Notes under the pieces: generated by a model | What the model was told of the DNA's origin: nothing | Seen by the model: the letters and a program-made list of their open reading frames with translations, nothing else | Database searches by the model: none | In this document: in pieces, positions 50,247 to 58,017 of the stretch | Layout of the letters: every line of letters starts with the position of its first letter | Position numbering within the stretch: the stretch's first letter is position 1 | Source: JAEUMY01 sp031394355 | GTDB taxonomy: Bacteria; Pseudomonadota; Gammaproteobacteria; Burkholderiales; Usitatibacteraceae | NCBI GenBank assembly: GCA_031394355.1 | Contig: JANNSU010000059.1 | Location: 124,001 to 188,000, forward strand | Length of the DNA stretch: 64,000 bases | Direction of reading: 5' to 3' | Position numbers and translations under genes: made by a program

Positions 50247-50268
50247 TGGCGGCCATCGAGTGTCCTTG

Positions 50269-51789
50269 TCAGCCGGCCAGGAAGTGCCCGTGGAAGCCCA
50301 GCGGGATGGCGTATGGCAGCTTTGCCGTCGCCAGCGGGCCATCCGCCAGACGCAGGGCATCGAACACATTCACTTCCGTCTTGCCGGTCTTGGCATTGAA
50401 CGCACAACCCACCAGCCAGCCTTCACCTTCCCGCGTGGCGCCGGGTCGCGGAATCGGGACATGCTCCTCCAGCGAATATTCGCTGGGGAAGCGGAAGCTG
50501 TCCGTGTTGCCGGTTTCCAGGTCATAACGCAGCACAGCGTTGAGGCCGAACCCACGATCTCCACCCACCGCCGCCGTGTGGAAGAGCTGGCGATTCTGCC
50601 GCGCCACGTAGCGGGGGTCGACCCGGGGAAACTCCACGTCCTCATCCCGCAGTGTGTGGCGGATGGTGCCGCGTGCCGGGTCGATCACCACTTGGGCCGA
50701 GCGGGACGCGCCCGGATTGACCTTGTCCACATCGCCGCGCATGAGTGCGCGCATGGTGCCGGTCATCACCTCTGCACCCGGCTCGGAGAGCACGAAGTCA
50801 AAGCGAATCAGTCCATCCTTGTCTTCCCAGGCATTCCCGTAGTGGAAGACAAAGCCGGGCGGTAATTCATACCAGCGTTGCTTCGAAAAGTCTGCCTTCT
50901 CGACAGTCAGCACGCGCATGGACTGGCCCTTCGGAAACTCGAAGCTGTCGATGAAGGAATGACCTTCGCGCAGCTTCTCGCGATTGATGCGCATTTCCGG
51001 CAGCACAAAGATGAGATGCTTGCCGCTCACGACGAAGTCATGGTTCATGGCTAGGTTGGGGACTTTGATCACTTCGGCCTTCACCAGCTTGCCGGCCGCA
51101 CTGATCTGGTAGAGCGCGAGATGGTTGTCGAAGGCGCCAAAATTCCACATCGTGCCGTCCGGCTCGACCTTGGGGTGGGCGGAGAAAGGCATGCCCTTGA
51201 AGTCGTCGCGCCAGGACACCACGCCGCGTGTCTCCAGCGTCTTTGGATCGAGGTCGTAAGCGGAGCCGCCTTCCCACAGGGCCAGCAATCTGTCGGCGTG
51301 CGGGATAACACTTGTGTTGGCCGGGTTGATGGCGTCGGCGCTGGTGATGGGCACTTTGATCTTGGCTGACGAGCCGAAGCCCGGATAGATGAACTGGCCC
51401 TTCTCGGCTTCGGCCTTGAACTTCCGCGTCTGCACGAAGCGGCCGCGATGGCTGAGTTCGCCGTCGGCGAAGTTGTACGCCTGCACCATGCCGTCGCCAT
51501 CGAACCAATGCTGGTAGCGCACGCCGGCGCGTTCGAACAGTGCCGGGCCATTGCGGTAAAGCGCACCGGTGAGCCCCGCAGGAAGCCGACCCTCGAATCG
51601 GATCGGGCCGGCATCAAGATCTGCCGAGACGCCGGCGAAGGCACCCAGCCACGGATGCTGCTTCAGCCCTTTGCGAAAGCCGGTGAAATAGGGGTCACCT
51701 GCGTTCTGTGCCCAGGCCGGCAGGGTGTTGGCAATCGTGGCCGCGCCGGCAGCGGCGGCCAGACCGTGGAGGAACTGTCGGCGCTGCAT
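50269..51789 (-). CDS. Carotenoid oxygenase (RPE65 family)
   Basis: Protein of 506 aa. A twin-arginine signal (RRQFLHGLAAAAGAA, ending LPAWAQ) suggests periplasmic export. The seven-bladed propeller oxygenase has iron-ligand histidines in the usual places: SAHPKV, MNHDFVV, FVFHYGNAW and the C-terminal HGHFLAG. Family members cleave carotenoids or stilbenes with a non-haem iron. It lies 2 bp after the DUF2141 gene, so the two form an operon. Codons SEYSL come from an iterated palindrome. Confidence 0.9.
   Translation of the reverse strand: MQRRQFLHGLAAAAGAATIANTLPAWAQNAGDPYFTGFRKGLKQHPWLGAFAGVSADLDAGPIRFEGRLPAGLTGALYRNGPALFERAGVRYQHWFDGDGMVQAYNFADGELSHRGRFVQTRKFKAEAEKGQFIYPGFGSSAKIKVPITSADAINPANTSVIPHADRLLALWEGGSAYDLDPKTLETRGVVSWRDDFKGMPFSAHPKVEPDGTMWNFGAFDNHLALYQISAAGKLVKAEVIKVPNLAMNHDFVVSGKHLIFVLPEMRINREKLREGHSFIDSFEFPKGQSMRVLTVEKADFSKQRWYELPPGFVFHYGNAWEDKDGLIRFDFVLSEPGAEVMTGTMRALMRGDVDKVNPGASRSAQVVIDPARGTIRHTLRDEDVEFPRVDPRYVARQNRQLFHTAAVGGDRGFGLNAVLRYDLETGNTDSFRFPSEYSLEEHVPIPRPGATREGEGWLVGCAFNAKTGKTEVNVFDALRLADGPLATAKLPYAIPLGFHGHFLAG
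50472..50483. repeat. Iterated palindrome copy 25 (exact)
   Basis: Exact, with A/T flanks (a 14-bp palindrome of a different flank). Inside the carotenoid oxygenase gene, read as E-Y-S. Confidence 0.92.
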
Positions 51790-51791
51790 GA

Positions 51792-52217
51792 TCAGCTCTT
51801 CAGCGTAACAACGGTGGTGGCACCGCCAGCAGGCACCTTGACCTTGGCCTCGTCAAAGCTGGGCGGGCCAAACATGCCCATTGCATCTTTGGAGAAGCCC
51901 CACGGCTCGGTCGGCATTCCCATTGCATTGCGGGCCATTTTCTTGTCACCATCCACATCGTGGAAGACTGAGAGCGCGTACTCACCTTCTGGCAAGTCTT
52001 TGATGACGATGATGGTCTTTCCAGCAACTGCAGGTGCACCTTGACCTTTTGTTGCCTTTTTCATCCAGGTATCTGACTTGTCATACAGGGCGACATAGAC
52101 GCTGCCCTTGGCTTCGCTGATGCCCTGAACTTCAATGGTCAGGTCGTTGGCGGCAGCGCTCGCTGCAAAGAAAAGTACTGCGGCAAGTGCGGTGAAAGTG
52201 GACGTCTTGAGCTGCAT
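51792..52217 (-). CDS. DUF2141 periplasmic protein
   Basis: Protein of 141 aa with a Sec signal peptide (about 1-23, cut after SAAA). The DUF2141 domain is clear: LTIEVQGISEAKGSVYVALYD, DLPEGEYALSVFHDVDGDKKM and MGMPTEPWGFS. The fold is small and beta-rich, function unknown. Its stop is 2 bp from the start of the carotenoid oxygenase, and both products should be periplasmic, so they probably act together. Confidence 0.88.
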   Translation of the reverse strand: MQLKTSTFTALAAVLFFAASAAANDLTIEVQGISEAKGSVYVALYDKSDTWMKKATKGQGAPAVAGKTIIVIKDLPEGEYALSVFHDVDGDKKMARNAMGMPTEPWGFSKDAMGMFGPPSFDEAKVKVPAGGATTVVTLKS

Positions 52218-52351
52218 GATGGTCTCCAGTGGGGTTGAACTGGAGACCAATGTGGCGGAAGTCAGGTGCCTGAAGCGATGGATTGCGCCGAACGGAGAGG
52301 ATCAAGGCGCGAAGGGTTGAAACCGGGCGCGAGCGGATTCGGTGACGGCTT

Positions 52352-52363
52352 GCGAATATTCGC
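52352..52363. repeat. Iterated palindrome copy 26 (exact, 14-bp form)
   Basis: Exact with T/A flanks. Intergenic, between the DUF2141 start and the end of the next gene. Confidence 0.92.
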
Positions 52364-52416
52364 ACCGCCCCGGCGGGTGCAGAGGCCGGAAGGCGGTGCG
52401 ACCATTCAGGTTCGAA

Positions 52417-52887
52417 TCACTGCCGCCAATTGGCCGAGTCGTAGTAACAGGTCTTTTGCACACCCGGTGCCGGATCGCGCCCGAATGATTCAGGAACACA
52501 CTTGATGCCGTTTGATGCAACACGATAGAGCCACTTGTTTCCGGACCCGTAGCTGACTGGCCGGGTACCCCTGAATTGGCAATCGCTGTAGTCCTTCGCG
52601 CACGCCACCCACTTCGGCGGGTTTCCACTCATGCCGGTGGAGGCATGCGACTCGACGTAACAGCTCTTGTTCACACCGACTGCCGGATCGCCAAATATGT
52701 TGTGCGAGCAAAGAATGCCGCCCGAGACGTTGCGCTTTGCCCAGTTCTGGCCCGCCCCATATGAAACGACCGCAGAGCCATTTACATAGCAGTAGCCGTC
52801 TTGGGATGCGCACTTTGTCCACTGTTGTGCGAATGCAGTTCCGGCGCTGGCCAATACCAGTGCCAGCAATACACGCGTGATCTTCAT
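52417..52887 (-). CDS. Secreted protein with two Cys-rich repeats
   Basis: Protein of 156 aa. A Sec signal peptide (about 1-21) is followed by two repeats of about 60 residues: each has W-x-x-C(A), a short Cys spacing, VSYG(A/S)G, a Cys before an FG-DPA-GV segment and a final C-Y (SHNIFGDPAVGVNKSCY; PESFGRDPAPGVQKTCY). This module appears as an appendage on secreted bacterial and fungal carbohydrate-active proteins; here it is the whole protein, so a binding role outside the cell is likely but inferred. Confidence 0.75.
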   Translation of the reverse strand: MKITRVLLALVLASAGTAFAQQWTKCASQDGYCYVNGSAVVSYGAGQNWAKRNVSGGILCSHNIFGDPAVGVNKSCYVESHASTGMSGNPPKWVACAKDYSDCQFRGTRPVSYGSGNKWLYRVASNGIKCVPESFGRDPAPGVQKTCYYDSANWRQ

Positions 52888-53181
52888 TGATTTCCCCAGA
52901 TGAAATGTTGCTGTCTTAATCGCGGGCGCTTGGTGCCCCGCTTCCCATTTGCCACTGAGCCAGTTTAATCCAGCCCGGCCCGGACTTGAAAGCAAAACGC
53001 AAGCGGAGCCTGAACCGTTGACGGTAGAAAGCCTTCTGTATGGGTTCGCTTAACCAGCGCTAGAATGCTTGCTGGCCGAACTGAAATGCATTTCAAACGG
53101 TGTGACGCGATTTACGCAATGGCCGGGCTGATCAATCGTTGGGCCCGGGCGGTCGGCTATCCTGATTGAGGGCGCAGCAAT

Positions 53182-53294
53182 GCGGGTGTAGTTCAAGGGA
53201 ATTCGAGGAAGCCCCGGCGGGCTTCCGAGCCTGCGAACGGGCAGACCCTCTGTGGTCCGCACTGGACGAACGGCAGCTTCCCAAGCTGCATACG
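53182..53294 (+). pseudogene. Broken tRNA-Gly(CCC) relic
   Basis: 53182-53196 equals the first 15 bases of the intact tRNA-Gly, and 53268-53294 equals its D-arm end and anticodon arm (27 bases including the CCC loop). About 71 bp of foreign sequence separates the two parts, and the T-arm and 3' acceptor strand are missing. The insert has a perfect 8-bp stem (GGAAGCCC/GGGCTTCC, 53207-53226). Not expected to be functional. Confidence 0.8.
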
Positions 53295-53412
53295 TGGGGA
53301 GAGTCGGGGATTTCAAGCCGCATGCGGCGAGCCCGACGAACGACCGCGCGATGCAGCGCGCGGGCTGGGGACAGGTGGTGCGAGAATGTGTTGCATTGTG
53401 AAGCGGTTCAAA

Positions 53413-53486
53413 GCGGGTGTAGTTCAATGGTAGAACGGCAGCTTCCCAAGCTGCATACGAGGGTTCGATTCCCTTCACCCGCTCCA
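53413..53486 (+). tRNA. tRNA-Gly, anticodon CCC
   Basis: 74 nt including the encoded CCA. Acceptor stem GCGGGTG pairs with CACCCGC; the anticodon arm is GCAGC-TTCCCAA-GCTGC with CCC at the anticodon; the T-arm has GGTTCGATTCC. All four arms fold normally. It ends 15 bases before the mutY start and follows the broken copy at 53182. Confidence 0.96.
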
Positions 53487-53501
53487 TTCATCTTTCCGGC
53501 A

Positions 53502-54587
53502 ATGCCCCGCAAATCCGATCCGCTGCGAATATTCGCCCCCCGTCTCATTGCGTGGCACGCCACCCACGGCCGCCACGACCTGCCCTGGCAGGGCACGAAG
53601 GATGCGTATCGCATCTGGGTCTCGGAGATCATGCTGCAGCAGACCCAGGTGGCTACGGTGATTCCGTACTACGAGCGATTCATGACGAGCTTTCCGGATG
53701 TCGTTGCGCTGGCAAGTGCACCGGAAGATGCGGTGTTGGCTCACTGGGCGGGCTTGGGCTACTACGCCAGAGCAAGGAACTTGCATCGGGCGGCACAGCA
53801 GATTCGTGATCGCCACGAGGGCGTGTTCCCTGACGATATCGGCGTGATCAGGACGCTACCTGGAATCGGCCGCAGTACAGCCGCTGCCATTGCGGCGTTT
53901 GCTTTCGGGCAGGCTCACGCCATTCTCGATGGCAACGTGAAGCGCGTATTGGCACGCTGTTTTGGGGTCGAAGGATTCCCCGGGGACAGGGCTGTCGAAT
54001 CAGGATTGTGGCAGCTGGCCGAGTCACTTTTGCCTTCTGCTGAGGAGGTGCCCATTTACATTCAAGCCCAAATGGACCTTGGTGCCACATTGTGTGCGCG
54101 CAATCGACCCCGCTGTGGCGATTGCCCCGTAGTTGATCTGTGCATCGCTCACCGCGACGATCGTGTGGCAGATCTGCCCGCGAGGCGGCCGACAAAAACT
54201 GTACCCCGCCGCGAAACCGGAATGCTCATTCTGCGGTCGGGCGGCGAGCTGCTGCTGCAAAAGCGTTCGCCGACCGGAGTCTGGGGCGGCATGTGGTGTT
54301 TTCCGGAGTGCCCAGCCCTTGGCAGTGTCATGGATATCGCGGAAGCCCTGACTGGCGGGGCAGCCTCGGCAGGTCCAGCCTTGCCACCTTTGCAACATGG
54401 GTTCACCCACTTCCACCTCACCATTCACCCAAGGGTGGTGGATGTTGCGCACAGGGCAAGGCAGGCCATGGAGCCGGGTATGTTGTGGCTTGGGCTGGAG
54501 GATGCAATCGCTGCCGCCATTCCCAAACCGGTCAAGACGTTGCTGTTGCAGCTGCAGGCGCTGCAACCGAGCCAGACGATCAGGTGA
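53502..54587 (+). CDS. mutY: A/G-specific adenine glycosylase
   Basis: DNA repair glycosylase of 361 aa that removes adenine paired with 8-oxoguanine. HhH motif with catalytic region (LPGIGRSTAAAIAAFAFG, ILDGNVKRV), a 4Fe-4S cluster C-x6-C-x2-C-x5-C (CARNRPRCGDCPVVDLC), and a C-terminal NUDIX-like MutT domain (about 225-350). Start at 53502 (MPRKSDPL); upstream codons belong to the tRNA. The N-terminal LRIFAP is read from an iterated palindrome. Overlaps the LON-domain gene by 8 bp, tail to tail. Confidence 0.95.
   Translation: MPRKSDPLRIFAPRLIAWHATHGRHDLPWQGTKDAYRIWVSEIMLQQTQVATVIPYYERFMTSFPDVVALASAPEDAVLAHWAGLGYYARARNLHRAAQQIRDRHEGVFPDDIGVIRTLPGIGRSTAAAIAAFAFGQAHAILDGNVKRVLARCFGVEGFPGDRAVESGLWQLAESLLPSAEEVPIYIQAQMDLGATLCARNRPRCGDCPVVDLCIAHRDDRVADLPARRPTKTVPRRETGMLILRSGGELLLQKRSPTGVWGGMWCFPECPALGSVMDIAEALTGGAASAGPALPPLQHGFTHFHLTIHPRVVDVAHRARQAMEPGMLWLGLEDAIAAAIPKPVKTLLLQLQALQPSQTIR
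53525..53536. repeat. Iterated palindrome copy 27 (exact)
   Basis: Exact. Near the 5' end of mutY, read as R-I-F. Confidence 0.92.
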
Positions 54588-55209
54588 TGAGGCCCTGATC
54601 TTTCAGGACACGATGCAGGATTTCCAGCCGTATTCGCGCATCAGTCAGCTCCAGCATTTTTTGCTTGATGCGCATGCTGATGGGCAGCAATTCGGTGATG
54701 CGGAAGCTGACCCATGTCGAGTCATCCAGCCGGGCCTCGCCATGAAAGCGCTCGTTGCCGATTTTTTTTAACAGGACTGCGAGAAAGTCGCGACAAGCGA
54801 CGAATTCTTCGCTCTCCGAAGCGGTGTCGCCTTCCAGATCCTCAACATTGCCAATGATGAGCCCGTTGTCGAGTACCCGGGTATCGCGCACATGAAAGCG
54901 ACACCCGCCTGACATGCGTAACTGCAGAACACCGAGTTGGGCCATGTCCCAATCCTGAATGTGTGCCAGCGTGCCCACCGATTCCGGTACCGCCGGTGCG
55001 CCAACTTCGCTACCCTCGCGGATGAGGCATACGCCGAATGGTGCGCCATTCTTGAGACAGGCCTTTGCCATGTCCATGTAGCGCTGCTCGAATATTCGCA
55101 AGGGCAGAATCCCGTCGGGAAAGAGCACGGCGCCCAGCGGAAACAGGGGCACTTCATATTGGACCACGGTGGGCGGTGCGCCGATTGCGCCAAGAATTTT
55201 CTTCAGCAT
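54580..55209 (-). CDS. LON peptidase substrate-binding domain protein
   Basis: Protein of 209 aa consisting only of a Lon N-terminal (substrate-binding) domain: VPLFPLGAVLFPDGILPLRIFEQRYMDM at the start and a helical tail. There is no ATPase or protease part. Stand-alone versions are common in proteobacteria; function unclear. It shares one base with rapZ (stop/start), ending the rpoN-block transcript. LRIFE is read from an imperfect palindrome copy. Confidence 0.88.
   Translation of the reverse strand: MLKKILGAIGAPPTVVQYEVPLFPLGAVLFPDGILPLRIFEQRYMDMAKACLKNGAPFGVCLIREGSEVGAPAVPESVGTLAHIQDWDMAQLGVLQLRMSGGCRFHVRDTRVLDNGLIIGNVEDLEGDTASESEEFVACRDFLAVLLKKIGNERFHGEARLDDSTWVSFRITELLPISMRIKQKMLELTDARIRLEILHRVLKDQGLIT
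55088..55099. repeat. Iterated palindrome copy 28 (11/12)
   Basis: First base is T. Inside the LON-domain gene, read as R-I-F, a motif the LON-domain family also favours, so this copy could be partly protein-driven. Confidence 0.8.
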
Positions 55210-56036
55210 CAGGAAAGATCACGATGGCGCACCAGTACTTGCTGGTCGCTGCCAAACCGTTCGGCAAGCTGGTTCACGACATAGACCGAGCGGTGCTGAC
55301 CACCGGTGCAGCCGATGGCAACGGTGATTGCGCTGCGGTTGTCGTTGATGAATGAAGGCAGCCACCGCAGCAGGAAGGTGGTCACGTCATCAATCAGGCG
55401 TGACACATTGAGATCATCCTGAAAGAACCGGATCACGGGTTCGTCATGGCCGGTCATGGGCCGAAGCACCGGATCATAAAATGGATTGGGCAGAAACCGG
55501 ACATCGAAAACGAAGTCAGCATCCGAGGGGATGCCGTGCTTGAATCCGAAAGACTCGAAGGCGAGCGTGATGCGGCCGCGCTCAATCTTGAGCCAGTCCT
55601 TGATCCACCGGCGCAGCGTATTCGGGGCCACTTCACTGGTGTCGAGGCGATGGGCAAGCTCGGCTATATCGGCCAGCAACCTTCGTTCCTCTGCGATGCA
55701 GGCATCGATACCGTTGAACCGGTCGGCCAGAGGATGCGGGCGTCGTGACTCGGAGAAGCGCCGGGTAAGCGAAGCATTGCTGGACTCGAGAAACACGACC
55801 CTGCAGTCTATGCCTCGCTGGCTGAGCAACTGCAGCGTCGAGGGCAGGCTTTGCAGCGTCGATGCAGAGCGCGCATCCACACTCACTGCGACCTTGTCGG
55901 CCGATACCCATTCAAGCAGCCCGGAGATCAACGTGGCGGGAAGATTGTCGACTGCGAAATAGCCGGCGTCCTCCAACGCCTTGAGCGCAACACTCTTGCC
56001 CGAACCAGAGAGCCCGCTGATGAGGATCAGTTGCAC
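55209..56036 (-). CDS. rapZ: RNase adapter protein RapZ
   Basis: Protein of 275 aa. Walker A GLSGSGKS (8-15), a Walker-B-like region and the C-terminal domain with GCTGGQHRSVYV and VRHRD near the end. In enterobacteria RapZ guides RNase E to the small RNA GlmZ and binds glucosamine-6-phosphate; in betaproteobacteria its target is unknown. Encoded 8 bp after hprK and one base from the LON-domain gene. Confidence 0.95.
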   Translation of the reverse strand: MQLILISGLSGSGKSVALKALEDAGYFAVDNLPATLISGLLEWVSADKVAVSVDARSASTLQSLPSTLQLLSQRGIDCRVVFLESSNASLTRRFSESRRPHPLADRFNGIDACIAEERRLLADIAELAHRLDTSEVAPNTLRRWIKDWLKIERGRITLAFESFGFKHGIPSDADFVFDVRFLPNPFYDPVLRPMTGHDEPVIRFFQDDLNVSRLIDDVTTFLLRWLPSFINDNRSAITVAIGCTGGQHRSVYVVNQLAERFGSDQQVLVRHRDLS

Positions 56037-56044
56037 GGTCGGGC

Positions 56045-57037
56045 TCAGTCGGCGCTATAGGTATTGAAAATGCCGGTGGCGTCCGGATCCTCGCCATCTG
56101 CCTCGGCACGCATCGCGGCTTCATGCCGCTCAAGGAATTCACGCGACGAATCGTAGCCGCGTGTCTGCAGGATGTAGTTGCGGACAGCCGCCTCTACCAG
56201 CACGGCCAGGTTGCGGCCGACAACGAGGGCCAGCGTTACCGAAGGTATGTCGATGCCCAGGATAGTCTCCTTGCCCGACGCGGCTGCGAGACGATTGAGA
56301 TTCTTCTGGTAGTCCTCGCCTGGGCGATCCAGGTTCACCATCAGCTTCAGCGTCTTGCGCGGACGCACGGCGGTCTCGCCGAATATGAGCTTGATGTTGA
56401 GAACGCCCAGACCTCGAACCTCCAGAAAGTCGCGAAGCAACGGCGGGCAGCGGCCCTGCAGGGTTTCCGGGCCGATCTGGTAGATCTCCACGACGTCGTC
56501 GGCCACCAGCCCGGCACCGCGGCTGATGAGTTCAAGTGCGAGTTCGCTCTTGCCGATGGATGAGTCGCCGCGGATGAGCACGCCGATGCCAAGCACATCG
56601 AGAAACACGCCATGCATGGTGCTGATTTCGGAGAGTTCACGCTGGAGCCATGCCCGCAGCAGGTTGACGAACTCACGACTCATTTTCGCGCTCGCAATCA
56701 GCGCGATCTCGTGACGGTTGGCGGCCTCCGTGAGGTACCTGGGCACGTCAAGATCGTCGGCTACGATCGCACACACTGTCTCGCCCGAGAAGAGCGTGTA
56801 AAGCGCCTCGCCGCGTTCAGATGGGGAGAGCTTTTCCAGATACTCGATATCGCTGCCGCCCAGTACCTGCACAACAATGGGATGGATCAGATTGAAGTGG
56901 CCAACCAGGCCGACGCCCGGACGGTTGAGTGCGTCACGCGGGAAAGTGAGGGCACCTCCCTTCTGGCCGCTCACCCAGGTGAGCTCGAGCTTCTCGCGGC
57001 GCTCGCTAAACAGCTGCTGAACGGACAGGCGGGGCAT
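56045..57037 (-). CDS. hprK: HPr(Ser) kinase/phosphorylase
   Basis: Protein of 330 aa. An N-terminal MurF-like domain is followed by the kinase domain with Walker A GDSSIGKSELALELI, the HprK signature ISRGAGLVADDVVEI and GIDIPSVTLALVVGRN. Phosphorylates the serine of HPr in the PTS regulatory chain. Start at 57037 lies inside ptsN, an overlap of 32 bp; the longer in-frame extension would be the antisense of nothing useful and is just ptsN in another frame. No HPr gene is in this window. Confidence 0.93.
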   Translation of the reverse strand: MPRLSVQQLFSERREKLELTWVSGQKGGALTFPRDALNRPGVGLVGHFNLIHPIVVQVLGGSDIEYLEKLSPSERGEALYTLFSGETVCAIVADDLDVPRYLTEAANRHEIALIASAKMSREFVNLLRAWLQRELSEISTMHGVFLDVLGIGVLIRGDSSIGKSELALELISRGAGLVADDVVEIYQIGPETLQGRCPPLLRDFLEVRGLGVLNIKLIFGETAVRPRKTLKLMVNLDRPGEDYQKNLNRLAAASGKETILGIDIPSVTLALVVGRNLAVLVEAAVRNYILQTRGYDSSREFLERHEAAMRAEADGEDPDATGIFNTYSAD

Positions 57038-57503
57038 TTGAATTACCGTACGGCGACCATTGAATGAGCAACTGGTGCGCCGTGGCGGCATCCGGTGCGG
57101 TAGTGAGCGTCTCGCGAAAGGCGGGGTCGCTGAACATCTGGGCCAACTCTGACAGGATCTGCAGATGCTGCTCGGTCGCGTGCTCCGGGACCAGCATCGA
57201 AAAAACCAGCCGCACGGGCGCACCATCGGGTGAGTCAAAGGGTACGCCGGATGCGGTACGGATGAAGACGCAGCACGTTTCGCGCAAGCCCTTGATTCGG
57301 CCGTGAGGAATGGCCACGCCATAGCCCAGCCCGGTGGAGCCCAGCTTTTCGCGTGCGAAGAGACTTTCAAAGACCGTCGCGAGCGCGATGCGTTTTTCGT
57401 TTTCAAACATGAGCCCGATCTGTTCGAACAGGCGCTTTTTGCTGCCGACCTCGAGGTCGAGCACCACCATGGAGAGCGGCAGCAGTTTTGTAATGAGGTT
57501 CAT
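57006..57503 (-). CDS. ptsN: PTS IIA-Ntr protein
   Basis: Protein of 165 aa of the EIIA(Ntr) type, with the phospho-accepting His in GYGVAIPHGRI and the LPLSMVVLDLEVGSKKRLFEQ start. Regulates nitrogen and potassium responses rather than transporting sugar. Its last 32 bp overlap hprK. An iterated palindrome lies 53 bp upstream. Confidence 0.93.
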   Translation of the reverse strand: MNLITKLLPLSMVVLDLEVGSKKRLFEQIGLMFENEKRIALATVFESLFAREKLGSTGLGYGVAIPHGRIKGLRETCCVFIRTASGVPFDSPDGAPVRLVFSMLVPEHATEQHLQILSELAQMFSDPAFRETLTTAPDAATAHQLLIQWSPYGNSNAPPVRSAAV

Positions 57504-57556
57504 GACTGCGATTGGAGTTCCGGGTTACCAGGTGCGCGTTGGTCGTTGCGCAGCCT

Positions 57557-57568
57557 GCGAATATTCGC
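57557..57568. repeat. Iterated palindrome copy 29 (exact)
   Basis: Exact. Intergenic, between hpf and ptsN; the right-most copy in the window. Confidence 0.92.
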
Positions 57569-57634
57569 TTGTGAGAGTGTGACAGGGCGGATGGGCGCCC
57601 GCCGGACTGCGGGCGAGCGCCAACGCTTCGCAAG

Positions 57635-57958
57635 TCACTGTGGCGGGATGTGCTTCAGCGCTTCCCCATGCTTGCCAACGTGGAATTTCTCCTTGTGCTT
57701 GAGGATCTGGCGATCCAGTTTGTCCACCAGAAAGTCAATGGCGGCATACATGTCGTTGTCGGTAGATTCCGCGAAAATGTCCTTGCCGGACAGATGCACG
57801 TTGGCTTCGACTTTCTGCTTCAGCTTTTCCACACTCATGATCATGTTCACATCGATGACATGGTCGAAGTGTCGGTTTATTCGGGTCAGCTTGCTGGTCG
57901 CGTAGTCGCGCAACGCCGGAGTGATCTCGAGATGATGGCCCGTCATGTGAAGGTTCAT
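57635..57958 (-). CDS. hpf: Ribosome hibernation promoting factor
   Basis: Short-type HPF/YfiA of 107 aa. MNLHMTGHHLEITPALRDYATSKL start, then HFDHVIDVNMIMSVEK and DMYAAIDFLVDKLDRQILKHKEK. Binds the small ribosomal subunit to form inactive 100S dimers in stationary phase. Usual position after rpoN. AAGGAGA lies before the ATG. Confidence 0.95.
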   Translation of the reverse strand: MNLHMTGHHLEITPALRDYATSKLTRINRHFDHVIDVNMIMSVEKLKQKVEANVHLSGKDIFAESTDNDMYAAIDFLVDKLDRQILKHKEKFHVGKHGEALKHIPPQ

Positions 57959-57991
57959 ACGCCAATCTCCTTTGCCAGTTGATGCCAGTTC

Positions 57992-58014
57992 GGGTGTCGC
58001 ACACGCGACCCCGG
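57992..58014 (-). terminator. Stem-loop between rpoN and hpf
   Basis: On the minus strand GTCGC-GTGT-GCGAC, flanked by CGGG and CCCG with one mismatch, sits just after the rpoN stop. No T-run follows; it may attenuate rather than end transcription into hpf. Confidence 0.3.
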
Positions 58015-58017
58015 GTG

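Noticed and set aside
48628..50865. 745-aa rightward open frame
   Set aside because: Antisense to the LytS-like kinase, the 95-aa membrane protein and the carotenoid oxygenase, all of which show clear family motifs. High GC keeps the antisense frame open.
53050..53487. 145-aa leftward open frame containing ERVKGIEPSYAAWEAAVLP
   Set aside because: It is the antisense of the tRNA-Gly and its relic, a well-known false protein; not a gene.
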